Shown here: one piece after another, positions 9,834 through 18,808 of the stretch
How positions within the stretch are numbered: the stretch's first letter is position 1
How the letters are laid out: every line of letters starts with the position of its first letter
Origin: DASQPR01 sp963797675
GTDB taxonomy: Bacteria; Actinomycetota; Actinomycetes; Mycobacteriales; Micromonosporaceae
Assembly: GCA_963797675.1 (NCBI GenBank)
Contig: CAWCQQ010000018.1
Coordinates: forward strand, 186,001 to 250,000
Reading direction: 5' to 3'
Length of the DNA stretch: 64,000 bases
Translations under genes and position numbers: made by a program
Notes under the pieces: model-generated
Databases searched by the model: none
Seen by the model: only the letters and a program-made list of their open reading frames with translations
What the model was told of the DNA's origin: nothing

Positions 9834-9874
9834 CATGCGGCCAGCCACAAGATCAGAAAAGTGCCGCTGCCATA

Positions 9875-10214
9875 CTAGCCGACGGGCAGCGAAGAACACT
9901 GGCACAACGCGGATTGTTCAGGCGGACGGCTGGAGTCCGCGGCGACCCGTGAGCGGTGCGCTCGCAGGACGGCCCAGGTGATCGCGACGAGCACCACGCC
10001 GGCGACGAGTCCGCTGGCCGTCCACTCCAGTCCCCATCGCGCCGTGTTCGGCGGGTACTCGCACCGATACGGCGTGTCGACGCTTCCTGGCAGCAGCGCC
10101 GGGCAGCTGTGCGGTGCCCCGGCCGGCGCGCCGAGGATCTCGGCTGATCACGTACGCGATCACGGCCGTCACGAGCGGCACTGCATACAGAGCGGCCAAG
10201 GTACGTGTACGCAT
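9875..10214 (-). CDS. Small two-span membrane protein, one frameshift
   Basis: The N-terminus MRTRTLAALYAVPLVTAVIA is a membrane span. A shift near 10140 leads to GAPHSCPALLPGSVDTPYRC, an extracytoplasmic loop with three Cys, then a second span (TASGLVAGVVLVAITWAVL) and a short cytoplasmic tail ending at the TAG at 9875. Reconstructed length is about 112 residues. No family is recognised. It follows the NUDIX gene on the same strand by 65 bases and may be cotranscribed with it. Confidence 0.55.
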
Positions 10215-10279
10215 GCTCGAGAACCCCCTCGCGGATCAGACGCCGTCGCGGCCCTGCCGGTTTCCTTGTCTACAGTGGA

Positions 10280-10806
10280 TTAGTGCGTGGCGAAGAACTT
10301 CGCGATCGCGTCGGTGTGGAACGGGAACGCGACGACCGCCGGCTCGGTGAGCACGACCCATTCGGTCGATTCGTCGGTCGGCACCGACTCGGGCAGCAAC
10401 GCGCGTCGCGCGGGGGCACGATACCGAAGATCAGGATATGCCGGCCGGTGCTGGCGACGTCGAACAGCGAGATCTCCTCCGGGTCGGCGTGCAGGCCGGC
10501 TTCTTCACGCAGCTCGCGGGCCGCACCCTCCTCCCAGGTCTCGCCGAATTCGATAAAGCCACCGGGTAGGCACAATTCGCCCCGAGCCGGCTCGATATCC
10601 CGGCGAACGGCAATAAGTCCAGGTCCGCGCGCATCTCCAAACGCAACGGGTACGAGCAACAGCGCCACCGGCAGCGGATTGCGCCACGTCGTTTCGCCGC
10701 ATCCCGGGCAGACGCGCGGCCACGGCGATCCGGCAACGTAGGCGGTACCGCAATATCCGCAATGCCCGTTCGGCTCGAGCGTCGTGACCTGCCACGGCAT
10801 CGTCAT
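10280..10806 (-). CDS. NUDIX hydrolase with N-terminal zinc ribbon, one frameshift
   Basis: Hydrolyses a nucleoside diphosphate linked to another moiety. Residues 15-40 hold a four-Cys ribbon (CGYCG and CPGCG). The NUDIX box lies at about residues 80-103: GGFIEFGE, then REL followed by REEAGL, so the metal-binding REXXEE core is intact. The frame shifts near 10415; repair restores VPTDESTEWVVLTEPAVVAF and the end HTDAIAKFFATH before the TAA at 10280. About 175 residues. The zinc ribbon recalls NudC-like NADH pyrophosphatases, but the protein is shorter, so the substrate is open. Confidence 0.82.
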
Positions 10807-10833
10807 GGTTATGCACCGTTCCGTCGTCCCGGG

Positions 10834-10895
10834 TTGTCCCCAGGGTGTGGATAACTTGTGGATTGGCCGGTCGCGGCGTTGCGACGTTGTGGACA
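10834..10895. promoter_or_regulatory. Cluster of DnaA-box-like 9-mers
   Basis: Within 62 bases lie TTGTCCCCA (10834), TGTGGATAA (10846, the exact complement of TTATCCACA), TTGTGGATT (10856) and TTGTGGACA (10887). Another exact TGTGGATAA is at 11186 inside the amidohydrolase gene. Spacing and orientation suggest DnaA binding; the function is inferred. Confidence 0.45.
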
Positions 10896-10926
10896 GCCTT
10901 GGGATAAGCGGTGGATGGACAGCCGG

Positions 10927-11829
10927 TTAATAAGATCTTTCCCAATCACGGAACAACGTGGCAGCGTTGGACCAACACACGGCGCGGAGCCATTCCTCGC
11001 CGAGGTTCAGTCGATCGAGCGATGTCAACTGATGTGAATACGAATAAGGAATGTTCGGAAAATCCGTACCTAATAGTATTTGTCCGTTTAGTCCCAATGC
11101 CTTAACTGCCGGTAACAAAGCCGTCGGGAGCGGCGCAATATCCTGAAAAAAGTCGGTCGCGACCATCGTCGTGTCCAGCCGGACCTGTGGATAACTTTCC
11201 GCAATCGCGATGAAACCGGCGTACTCCGGAGCGCCCATGTGCGCGATCACGGCAACCAGTCTCGGGATGCCGTCGCAGCACCCGGCAAACGGCTCCGGGC
11301 CGGTGTACGCGTTCGGCACCGGCCCGGAACCCGCGTGTACGACGACCGGCAGCCGTACGTCGGCGAGCCGACCCCAGACGTCGTCCAGCAGCGGATCCAT
11401 CGGATCGAAGCCGCCGACCTGCAGATGCAGCTTCGCGATCCGAGCGCCGCGGGCGAGCGCCTCATCGACATAGTCGAGCGCACCCGGCTCGGGGAAGAAC
11501 GTCATGCTCGGCAGGCATCCCGGCGTGGCCGCCGCGAACTCCAGCGTCCAGTCGTTGAGGCTGGCGGCCATGCCCGGAACATGCGCGTACGCGAGCGCGC
11601 TGAACATCCGTACACCCATGGTTGTGAGGTGTTGGATCCGTTGATCTTCGGGCCATTTGTAGTTGATCGGCCAGGGGCGACCGATCAGCGGACCCGCGGC
11701 GTCGAAGTGGTCCCACACCCGGCGCATCATCCGCGGCGGCAGGAAGTGCGTGTGCACATCGGCGAGGCCGGGCAGGCCGAGGTCGGCCGCCCAGGATGCG
11801 ACGCCCTCATCGGTGAGCTCGCCCGTCAT
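10927..11829 (-). CDS. Amidohydrolase-2 family metal-dependent hydrolase
   Basis: A complete 300-residue TIM-barrel hydrolase. The metal-binding HxH is in LADVHTHFLPPR near the N-terminus, followed by PVVVHAGSGPVP, VAVIAHMGAPEYAGF and the C-terminal catalytic Asp in ILLGTDFPNIPYSYSHQ. The architecture is that of the ACMSD/gamma-resorcylate decarboxylase-like group, whose members decarboxylate or hydrolyse small carboxylic acids; the substrate cannot be assigned. The ATG overlaps the stop of the upstream YdjM-like gene as ATGA, implying coupling. No frameshift. Confidence 0.85.
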   Translation of the reverse strand: MTGELTDEGVASWAADLGLPGLADVHTHFLPPRMMRRVWDHFDAAGPLIGRPWPINYKWPEDQRIQHLTTMGVRMFSALAYAHVPGMAASLNDWTLEFAAATPGCLPSMTFFPEPGALDYVDEALARGARIAKLHLQVGGFDPMDPLLDDVWGRLADVRLPVVVHAGSGPVPNAYTGPEPFAGCCDGIPRLVAVIAHMGAPEYAGFIAIAESYPQVRLDTTMVATDFFQDIAPLPTALLPAVKALGLNGQILLGTDFPNIPYSYSHQLTSLDRLNLGEEWLRAVCWSNAATLFRDWERSY

Positions 11830-12636
11830 GACCTCAGTCTGTCAACCTGATCGAGAAACCACGAGCCGGACAGCCCGATCGCGGCGCCGATGCCGATCAG
11901 GACGAACAGCGTCCGCAGCACGTAGACCTCGACCTTGCCGCCGACCTTGACCGCAATGCTCGCCGGAACGCCGACGTTGTGCCAGGTCTGCCGCTCGATC
12001 GGCAGCGGCCAGAAGGTCGGGCAGCCGTGACTGGTGATCATGTCGCCGAGCAGATGCACGATGCCACCGGCGCCGAGCGCGACGCCGAGCAGCGGATAGC
12101 CCGGGTGGGCGGGCAGATGTCCGTTGGCCCACCAGGTCGCGTAGGCCGCTGCGCCGGTCACGATGATCCAGCCGGCCCGTTTCGACCAGCCCGGAAACAG
12201 GCCGCGAAGGGCAAAGGCAAAAGCCAGGAACAGCGTCACGAGTACGGCCGGCTTGCCGTAGTGCGTCGTCGCTTCGTAGACGCCGTAGCCGAGGGCGAGG
12301 TTGAACAGCAGCGTGTGCGTGAACGTCCGGTGGCCGTTGTGCCGGCGCGGATCGCGCTTCGTCTTCGTGACGTCGTAGACGGCGAGCGAGAACTTCTCGA
12401 TGCACTCGACCAGGAACAGCGAGATGACACCGAACGTGTGCGCGACCGTCGCGCCGCCCTGATCCGTCGTCACGCGGCCGGACAGATCGAGGTCGGGTAC
12501 GAGCGCGCCACCGGCGCAAATCGCCGTGCCGACGGCGATCGTGACCGGGACTGTGGTGGTGCCCGAGCTGCGCCTCGATGAGCGACGCCGTGAGCCACGC
12601 GGCGGCTCCGGACAGGGCATGGGACGGACCCAACAC
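11826..12636 (-). CDS. YdjM/DUF457-family membrane-bound metal-dependent hydrolase, one frameshift
   Basis: The GTG at 12636 is chosen because CCAGGAGG lies just upstream and it gives the family's usual N-terminus MLGPSHALSGAAAWLTASLI. One shift near 12545 joins this to VPVTIAVGTAICAGGALVPD. The family's conserved metal-site region HRTFTHTLLF follows, then LLGDMITSHGCPTFWPLPIE near the C-terminus, with four to six membrane spans. About 270 residues. In other bacteria relatives (YdjM) respond to SOS, and function in membranes or phospholipid metabolism is only presumed. It overlaps the amidohydrolase start by 4 bases. Confidence 0.82.
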
Positions 12637-12759
12637 GGTGACGGCCTCCTGGAGACGGTTGTGGCGCAACGCGATCGCCGCGCTGCGCCACACTGTGCCA
12701 GTTGCCGGAGGTCTTGTGCCAGGCCGATGCACCACTTAGGAGCAATATCGGTAATGCGG

Positions 12760-13527
12760 CTAAAGAACCACTTTGCCGCCTGAGATATCGAGCGTCGTAC
12801 CGGTGATCCAGCCGGACGCGTCCGAGGCGAGAAACGCAGCGGCCGCGGCGACGTCGTTCGGTTCGCCGATGCGGCCGAGCGGGAACGTCGTACCGAGGGC
12901 GATGCAGTTGCTCCTCGGTCATGTAGCGCGTCCATCCGCTCGTTGTGGACCGCGCTCGGTGCGATGCAGTTGACCCGGATGCCGTGCGGTGCCAGTTCGA
13001 CCGCGAGATGCTTCGTCAGCATGCCGACACCGGCCTTGGCGGCCGCGTACGCGACGTTGGCCCGCGACGGCTGCCGTCCGGCCGCGGACGACATCGTGAC
13101 GATCGATCCGCGACCGCGGGCGACCATGCCCGGAGCGAACGCCTGGATCGTCGCGAAGACGCTGGTCAGATCGTTGGTGACGGTGTGGTTCCAGTCGTCC
13201 AGCGACATCTCCAACGTCGGCTTCGGTGCGCCTGCGCCGCCGGCGAACGCGGCCAGGACGGCCGGTGGCCCGAGTTCGGCCTCGACCTCGGTCGACCAGG
13301 TGCGCGAGCGCATCCGGGTCGGTGCAGTCGCAGGCGATCGCGATGGCGCGCCCGCCGGCGTTCCAGAGCGACTCGCGTACGGTCTCGAGCGCTTCGGCGT
13401 CCCGGCCGACGACCGCGACCAGCATGCCGTTGCCGGCGAGGAGCCGGGCGGTCGCGGCGCCGAGGGCACGGGAACCGCCCGTGACCACGGCGACGCGACC
13501 GGCCAGGTCGGGGAAGCGAGCGATCAC
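12760..13527 (-). CDS. Short-chain dehydrogenase/reductase, frameshifted
   Basis: Rossmann-fold oxidoreductase of about 253 residues. The N-terminal NAD(P) motif is VAVVTGGSRALGAAT (residues 10-24), the catalytic Ser is in IVTMSSAAGR and the YxxxK pair in VAYAAAKAGVG. The C-terminus, after a shift, reads GEPNDVAAAAAFLASDASGW then ITGTTLDISGGKVVL, classical FabG-like. Frame breaks lie near 13310 and 12925. The GTG at 13527 forms a GTGA with the putative stop of the upstream DUF1707 gene. The substrate is unknown. Confidence 0.85.
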
Positions 13528-14237
13528 GCCGCCGCTCCCGGGCCCCGGCCGCCGTACGGGAGGTGTCGTCCGGCCCGTCACCGTAGTCGCCGCGCCGGCC
13601 GTAGCCGTAGCCGTAGCCTGGCCGTAGCCCGGACCGTAGCCCTGGTGCCGGCCGCAGCCCGGTCCGCCCCAGCCCGGTCCGCCCCAGCCCGAGCCTGCCG
13701 CGCCATGCCGGCCCGTCGGCGTACCGGTGCCAGGCACCGAACCGCAGGACCTGGAACAGGAAGAACAGCGGGATGATCGGCCAGAAGAAGTGGCCGGTGA
13801 TAGCGGTGAACGTGATCAGTGCCGCCACGATGACCGCAAACCGGAGGCCGCGGAACAGGTGCCGGCGCCGCCACATCCGCGGGCCGCCCGGACGGGCCGC
13901 CGGCGGCCCGCCGGGGCCACCGAATCCCGGGCCGCCGAATCCGGGGCCCGATGGCCGCGGGCCGTCGGCCGCGTCCACGGCCTGGTCCGCGCCCCGATGC
14001 CGTCCGGCTCCGGGCCGGTCGCACCCCACGCGTTGCCCTGCGGCAGGTCGGCCAGCAAGCGGCGGCAGCTCGTCGCGGAACTTCGTCTGGTAGAGCGCGC
14101 CGAGCCGCTCATCGCCCTCCTCGAGGCTCAGCCGCCCTTCGGTCGACCGCGTTGCGGAGAGCCTCGGCGACGTGCTCACGTTCGGCGTCGGACGTGCGTA
14201 CCCTATTGATCTTGTCGGGTGTTTCTTCGGTGCTCAT
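13524..14237 (-). CDS. DUF1707 SHOCT-like protein with 2TM domain, frameshifted
   Basis: The N-terminal DUF1707 domain reads RVRTSDAEREHVAEALRNAV, then after a shift (about 14145) TEGRLSLEEGDERLGALYQT, ending LPPLLADLP. A Gly/Pro-rich linker (PGFGGPGFGGPGG) follows. The C-terminal half has two close membrane spans around FAVIVAALITFTAITGHFFW and PIIPLFFLFQVLRFG, then a Tyr/Gly-rich tail. The exact C-terminus is uncertain because all three frames are open; a stop overlapping the SDR start (13524-13526) fits the GTGA overlaps seen elsewhere. Function unknown; such proteins are common membrane-associated actinobacterial proteins. Confidence 0.7.
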
Positions 14238-14462
14238 GTCCTGTGCACCCCTTCGAGTGAGAGCTACCGGCTCTCGACGCGGCCGGCTCACATCCCAGGC
14301 TGCGCCGCGCGGCCCGGCCGGGCGTCGGCTCGGTGGAGGCTCTTCGCGCGCTCCCGGCGGGGTAGCCCGTGCGCGAGGTACGCCACCGGGAGTAGGCGGC
14401 GCGTACGGCGGCGCGCCGGATGGCGTACCCGACGACGCCGGGCGTGACCTACCGTTTCGGGT

Positions 14463-15767
14463 GTGAGCAGCGACGGTGTCCGGGAACAGGCGAGCGGTGC
14501 GCCGCCGGGAGGTTCGCCGCGCAGCGGGCCACCCTGGCGCGACGCAGCCTGGCGGGATCCGGCCGCGTGGCAGGACGGTCCGCCCTGGCGCCGCGGAGAC
14601 CCGGCGGGTCACTCGCCGCGCCGCCGCCGTCAGCACGGCTCGTTCGGCCTGGTGCTCCTGGTCCTGTTCATCGAACTGGCCGGCGTCCACTGGACCGCCC
14701 AGCGCCAAGCCGCAGGCGACCCCGCTCGATCATCTCGGGTACGCGCTGATCTTCCTCGGCGTCGCGGCGCTGCCGTTCCGGCGCCGATTCCGGGTTCCGG
14801 CGTTCGCGGTCACGCTCGCCGCGACCGTGGCGTATGCGGTGCTCGGCTACCCGTACGGGCCGGTGTTTCTCGCGCTCCTGATTTCGATTTTCGGTGCGGT
14901 CCGGACCGGTCACCGGCGTGCGGTCTGGATCGGTCTGGCCGCCGGATACGCCGTGTTCATCAGCGCCGGTCGGATCTGGCCGATGATCGGCCGCTACCCG
15001 CTGCGCCAACCCGGGCTCGTGCATGTCGATCCAGGTCGTGGTGTGGTTCGTGCTCGCGCTCGTGCTCGCCGAGGCGATCCGGGTGCGCAGCGCGCACTTC
15101 GCCGAGATGCGCCGGACCATGGCCGAGCGGGCCCGAGCCCGCGACGAGCAGGAGCGCCGCCAGGCGAGCGAGGAGCGGCTGCGGATCGCGCAGGAGCTGC
15201 ACGATGTGCTCGGGCATCACCTGTCGTTGATCAACGTGCAGGCCGGTGTCGGGCTGCATCTGATGGCGGACAACCCGGACCAGGCTCGGGTGGCGCTGGA
15301 GGCGATCAAGCAGGCCAGCACCGAAGCGCTCGGCGAGGTCCGCGCGGTGCTCAGCGCGCTCCGGCCGAAGGACGAGAAGGCTCCGCGCGCACCCGCGCCG
15401 TCGCTCGCCGGCCTGGACGCGCTGATCGCGCCCGAGCACACGGTGATCATCGGCGAGCCGCGGCCGCTCCCGCCGGAGGTCGAGCGGGCGGCGTACCGGA
15501 TCGTGCAGGAGTCGCTGACCAACGTCCGCCGGCACGCGCGGCCCGGCGCGGTCGCCACGGTCACCATCGACTACGGCACGTCCGCGCTGCTGGTACGGGT
15601 CGCCGACGACGGTCGCGGCGCGCCGGCCTCGGAAAAATCCGGAGAAGGTACGGGCATCGCCGGCATGCGTACGCGGGCCGAGGCGCTCGGCGGCATCGCT
15701 GACCGCCGGGCCGGGTCCCCGCGGCTTCGTGGTGACCGCAACGTTGCCCCTGGGAGGGACCGAATGA
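14463..15767 (+). CDS. Two-component sensor histidine kinase (HisKA_3/NarX type), frameshifted
   Basis: The GTG at 14463 opens a Gly/Pro/Arg-rich cytoplasmic head (~65 residues) followed by 4-5 membrane spans (SFGLVLLVLFIELAGVHW, ALIFLGVAALPF, VPAFAVTLAATVAYAVLGY, VVWFVLALVLAEAI). A coiled stretch leads to the phospho-acceptor H-box ELHDVLGHHLSLINVQAG, then an HATPase_c domain with EVERAAYRIVQESLTNVRRH (N box), VADDGRG and GTGIAGM. Shifts occur near 14705, 15020 and 15695; the last restores AGPGPRGFVVTATLPLGG and the TGA at 15765. It overlaps the response regulator as ATGA. The signal is unknown. Typical length ~430 residues. Confidence 0.88.
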
Positions 15768-16426
15768 TCAAGGTATTGCTCGCCGACGACCAGGCGCTGC
15801 TGCGCGCCGGATTCCGGGCGTTGCTCGACGCCCAGGACGACATCGACGTCGTCGGCGAGGCGATCGACGGCGCGGACGCGGTCCGGCAGGCGGCGCGGAC
15901 CCGCCCGGACGTCGTCCTGATGGACATCCGGATGCCCGGCACCGACGGGCTCGAGGCGACCCGGCAGATCGTCGCGGACACCACGCTGCAGGACGTACGG
16001 ATCATCATCCTGACCACGTTCGACCTCGACGAGTACGTGTTCGAAGCGCTCCGCTCCGGCGCCAGCGGATTCCTCGTGAAGGACACCGAGCCGGTCGAGC
16101 TGCTGCGTGCCGTCCGCGCGGTCGCGTCCGGGGATGCGCTGCTGTCACCGGGTGTGACGCGGCGGCTGATCGCGGAGTTCACGTCCCGGGCACCCGCGAC
16201 CGCACCGCCCCGGGCGCTGGACGCGCTGACCGACCGCGAGCGGGAGGTGATGGCGCTGGTCGGCGCCGGGCTGTCGAACGAGGAGATCGCGGAGTCGCTC
16301 GTAGTGTCGCCGGCGACCGCGAAGACTCACGTCAGCCGGGCGATGGGCAAGCTCGGTGCACGCGATCGGGCGCAGCTGGTCGTCTACGCGTACGAGTCCG
16401 GCCTGGTGCGTCCGAGCTGGCTCTGA
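15764..16426 (+). CDS. NarL/FixJ-family response regulator
   Basis: A 220-residue intact regulator. The receiver domain has acidic residues at LLADDQALLRAG, the phospho-Asp in DVVLMDIRMPG, Thr in IIILTTFDLDEY, and Lys in GFLVKDTEP. The C-terminal LuxR-type helix-turn-helix is LTDREREVMALVGAGLSNEE to SPATAKTHVSRAMGKLGARD. It is translationally coupled to the preceding kinase (ATGA), forming a cognate pair. The target genes are not evident from the sequence. Confidence 0.93.
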   Translation: MIKVLLADDQALLRAGFRALLDAQDDIDVVGEAIDGADAVRQAARTRPDVVLMDIRMPGTDGLEATRQIVADTTLQDVRIIILTTFDLDEYVFEALRSGASGFLVKDTEPVELLRAVRAVASGDALLSPGVTRRLIAEFTSRAPATAPPRALDALTDREREVMALVGAGLSNEEIAESLVVSPATAKTHVSRAMGKLGARDRAQLVVYAYESGLVRPSWL

Positions 16427-16454
16427 AACGTTGCTGTATCCGGGCCGAGGACCT

Positions 16455-16754
16455 CTAGCGTCCGATGCTCGCCATCGCGACGATCGCCAGCGTGCCGGCG
16501 GCCAGCAGGGCGGAGACGAAGATCAGCATGTTACGTTCGTCGCTCGGTAGCGCGTCCGGGCGGCGGGCCCTGCCGCGACGGGCCGGCTCGGCGACCGGGG
16601 CCGGTGCCGGCGCCGGTGGCTCCGCCTCGACCAGCGCGGTGCGATGCGCGGCGTAGACCGGAAGCAGCATGGTCGCGTCGTTCTCCGACGGTGCCGCGTG
16701 CCGTTGCGCCGGGATCCAGGCTTCCTTTTCGTGGATCGAGTGCTCGCCTGCCAT
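16455..16754 (-). CDS. Small tail-anchored membrane protein
   Basis: About 99 residues from the ATG at 16754, which has GAGGAG 9 bases upstream. The N-terminal 65 residues are hydrophilic, with a Pro/Ala run (EPPAPAPAPVAEPARRGRAR), and the C-terminus is a single membrane span, MLIFVSALLAAGTLAIVAMA, followed by SIGR. No family recognised. It is convergent with the response regulator gene (28-base gap), so it is not part of that operon. Confidence 0.65.
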   Translation of the reverse strand: MAGEHSIHEKEAWIPAQRHAAPSENDATMLLPVYAAHRTALVEAEPPAPAPAPVAEPARRGRARRPDALPSDERNMLIFVSALLAAGTLAIVAMASIGR

Positions 16755-16839
16755 ACGTCGGACTCCTCGCCTGCCGGGTAATGACCGGACTATACGCGTC
16801 GACCGACGCGCCGCCCAAGCGTGCGAGCTTTGCGAACGC

Positions 16840-17943
16840 TCAGCCGGCGGCCGGGCGTCGATCAAGCGGGCGGATCGGCTCCAGCGGCACGGAGGGCCAG
16901 TCGCGGGGGCCGGACCACAGCGCGGGTACGGCGTCGACGATGCGCGCCAGCTCGTACGCGATCTGCTCGTAGTTGTTCCGCCAGCCGCGGAAGTGATGCC
17001 ACGCCTCCTCCACCGACCGTTCCGCGATGAAGCCGGCCTTCTCCAGCCAGGCGACGCCGTCGGCGTACTCCTCGTAGGTGAGCAGGATCGGATCCTCCGG
17101 CATCGGGTCCGGATCGAACGGAATGTTGATCACCCGCGCGATGTCACGGAGGGCGGTGAAGCCGGCCCGGATCATCAGGCGAGCGGCGGGGGTCGACGGA
17201 GCGGTGGGTGCGAGCGCCATATGCAGCGCAGCGGCGTCCATCACCGCGAGCAGGCCGACGATCCAGCTCCGGTACGGCCGCGGCGAACGGAACGACAGCA
17301 GGATCGTGTAGTTGGAGTGTGATTCGCCGAGGTCGGCGGCCAGCCGCTCCCAGCTCCGGTAGAGCCCGTCGAGCTGATCCACGGTGCCGACGAGCGCCTG
17401 GCGGGCCAGCAGCTCCGGGCCCCACGCCGGCTCGCCGGCCCGGGACTGCAGCAGCGTGACCTCGGTTTCCCGACGGTTGTACGCGCCGTACAGGGTGGGC
17501 AGGTAGGCGATCTGCAGCGCGATGACGAGGGGGCCGGTCAGCGCAGCCGCGAAGTCGATCACCGACAGATTTCCTCGGGCCGAGGATGCGAAGCCGAGGG
17601 TGAACAGGCTCGATCCGGCTTCGCGGAGCGCCACCGTGAACGGCAGGCCGGAGACCGAGTAGAGCAGCAGCCCGTACGCGAGGAAGAACGACGCGAGCCA
17701 CCACAGCAGCGTCGCCACCAAGACCACCGGGGCGAGCCAGGCGAGGATCTTGTCCCGTTGCAGATAGGACCGCAACGGATGCGCGATGCCGTGGAAGATC
17801 TGCCGGATCACCCGCCAGAGCGACCGGATCAGGATCGAGTCGAGACCGCGCGGCACGATCAGGTTCCGCAGGATGCTCGCCGTCGTGGCGAGCAGCAGGA
17901 TCAGCCCCAGGATCCCAGAAACGATGCGCACAGCGCACATCAT
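16840..17943 (-). CDS. Multi-span membrane protein with channel-like loop
   Basis: About 367 residues from ATG 17943. An upstream in-frame ATG at 18141 would add a low-complexity head that overlaps the divergent kinase gene, so I reject it. TM1 is VSGILGLILLLATTASIL; further spans are LAWLAPVVLVATLLWWLASF, FLAYGLLLYSV and ALTGPLVIALQIAYLPTL. Between them, AGSSLFTLGFAS resembles the pore/selectivity loop (TLGF) of two-TM ion channels such as Kir/KirBac and Trk types. The C-terminal ~200 residues are cytoplasmic and helical, ending with ARIVDAVPALWSGPRDWP. The channel role is inference from this motif only. Confidence 0.7.
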   Translation of the reverse strand: MMCAVRIVSGILGLILLLATTASILRNLIVPRGLDSILIRSLWRVIRQIFHGIAHPLRSYLQRDKILAWLAPVVLVATLLWWLASFFLAYGLLLYSVSGLPFTVALREAGSSLFTLGFASSARGNLSVIDFAAALTGPLVIALQIAYLPTLYGAYNRRETEVTLLQSRAGEPAWGPELLARQALVGTVDQLDGLYRSWERLAADLGESHSNYTILLSFRSPRPYRSWIVGLLAVMDAAALHMALAPTAPSTPAARLMIRAGFTALRDIARVINIPFDPDPMPEDPILLTYEEYADGVAWLEKAGFIAERSVEEAWHHFRGWRNNYEQIAYELARIVDAVPALWSGPRDWPSVPLEPIRPLDRRPAAG

Positions 17944-18028
17944 CCGCCACCGGTCGAGTGGCCGAGTGCGCCGCACCGCGACGACGTGCGAACCTTGCGA
18001 GGTGGCGAGCTCGCATCCCAGCCTTGTC

Positions 18029-18700
18029 GTGGCCGCGCGGTCGGCAATCGCCCCGCTGCGCTCCACGGACGGAACGTCAGCCGACGGAACATCAGCCGAC
18101 GGAATATCCGTTGACCGGCGCCGCGTGCTGGTCGGCATCACCGGTGCACCCGCCGCCGGGAAGTCGACGCTGGCGTCGTCGCTCGCCGCCGACTATCGCA
18201 ACACCGATGGCCCGGACACCGCGATCGCGGTCGGGATGGACGGCTTCCACGTCGCCAACTCCGAACTCGCCAGGCTCGGGCTCGCGTCGCGTAAGGGAGC
18301 GCCGGAGACGTTCGACGCGTACGGGTTCGTCGCGCTCCTGCGCCGGTTGCGCGCCGCCGACGAGCCGATCGTGTACGTGCCGTCGTACAGCCGGACGCTG
18401 CACGAGTCGATCGGCGGGGTCATCCCGGTGCCCGCGAGTACCGAGGTGATCGTGGTGGAGGGCAACTACCTGCTGCTCGACACCGAGCCGTGGCGCCGTG
18501 TCCGCGATCTGCTCGACTTCGTGATCTACCTCGACACACCGGCTGGCATCCGGCTGCCGTCGCTGCTGCGCCGGCAACGCTCCCGCGGTCTCGATCGCGA
18601 TGCTGCGCACGACTGGGTCTACCGAAGTGACGAGGCAAACGCCGACCTCGTCGCCGGTACGCGGGACCGAGCCGACGTCATCCTGCGGCGCGGCGCGTAG
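18029..18700 (+). CDS. Nucleoside/uridine kinase-like P-loop protein
   Basis: About 223 residues from GTG 18029 (start uncertain; the divergent gene begins 86 bases away). The head carries a 15-base tandem repeat encoding SADGT. The P-loop is LVGITGAPAAGKSTLASSL, followed by VGMDGFHVANSEL, TFDAYGFVALLRRL, VYVPSYSRTLHES, a Walker-B-like EVIVVEGNYLLLD and VIYLDTPAGIRLPSLLRRQR. This is the phosphoribulokinase/uridine kinase/pantothenate kinase fold; annotated relatives are called nucleoside/nucleotide kinase family proteins. It likely phosphorylates a nucleoside, sugar or vitamin precursor; the substrate is unproven. Confidence 0.82.
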   Translation: MAARSAIAPLRSTDGTSADGTSADGISVDRRRVLVGITGAPAAGKSTLASSLAADYRNTDGPDTAIAVGMDGFHVANSELARLGLASRKGAPETFDAYGFVALLRRLRAADEPIVYVPSYSRTLHESIGGVIPVPASTEVIVVEGNYLLLDTEPWRRVRDLLDFVIYLDTPAGIRLPSLLRRQRSRGLDRDAAHDWVYRSDEANADLVAGTRDRADVILRRGA

Positions 18701-18731
18701 CCGGCGTCTTCCTGCGACCTGGATGCCTGTG

Positions 18732-18776
18732 GCGCGTCTTCGTGCGGCGCGTCTTCGTGCGGCGCGTCTTCGTGCG
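18732..18776. repeat. Tandem repeat, three 15-base units
   Basis: Three perfect copies of GCGCGTCTTCGTGCG follow the kinase-like gene, with degenerate copies on both sides. Non-coding; possibly slippage-derived. Confidence 0.7.
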
Positions 18777-18808
18777 GCGCGGAGTGACGCGTAGCCCGCC
18801 TTGGAGGC

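Noticed and set aside
11826..13469. Apparent SDR-YdjM fusion protein
   Set aside because: Created by a frameshift reading through the SDR end; the YdjM-like gene has its own GTG and strong SD at 12636.
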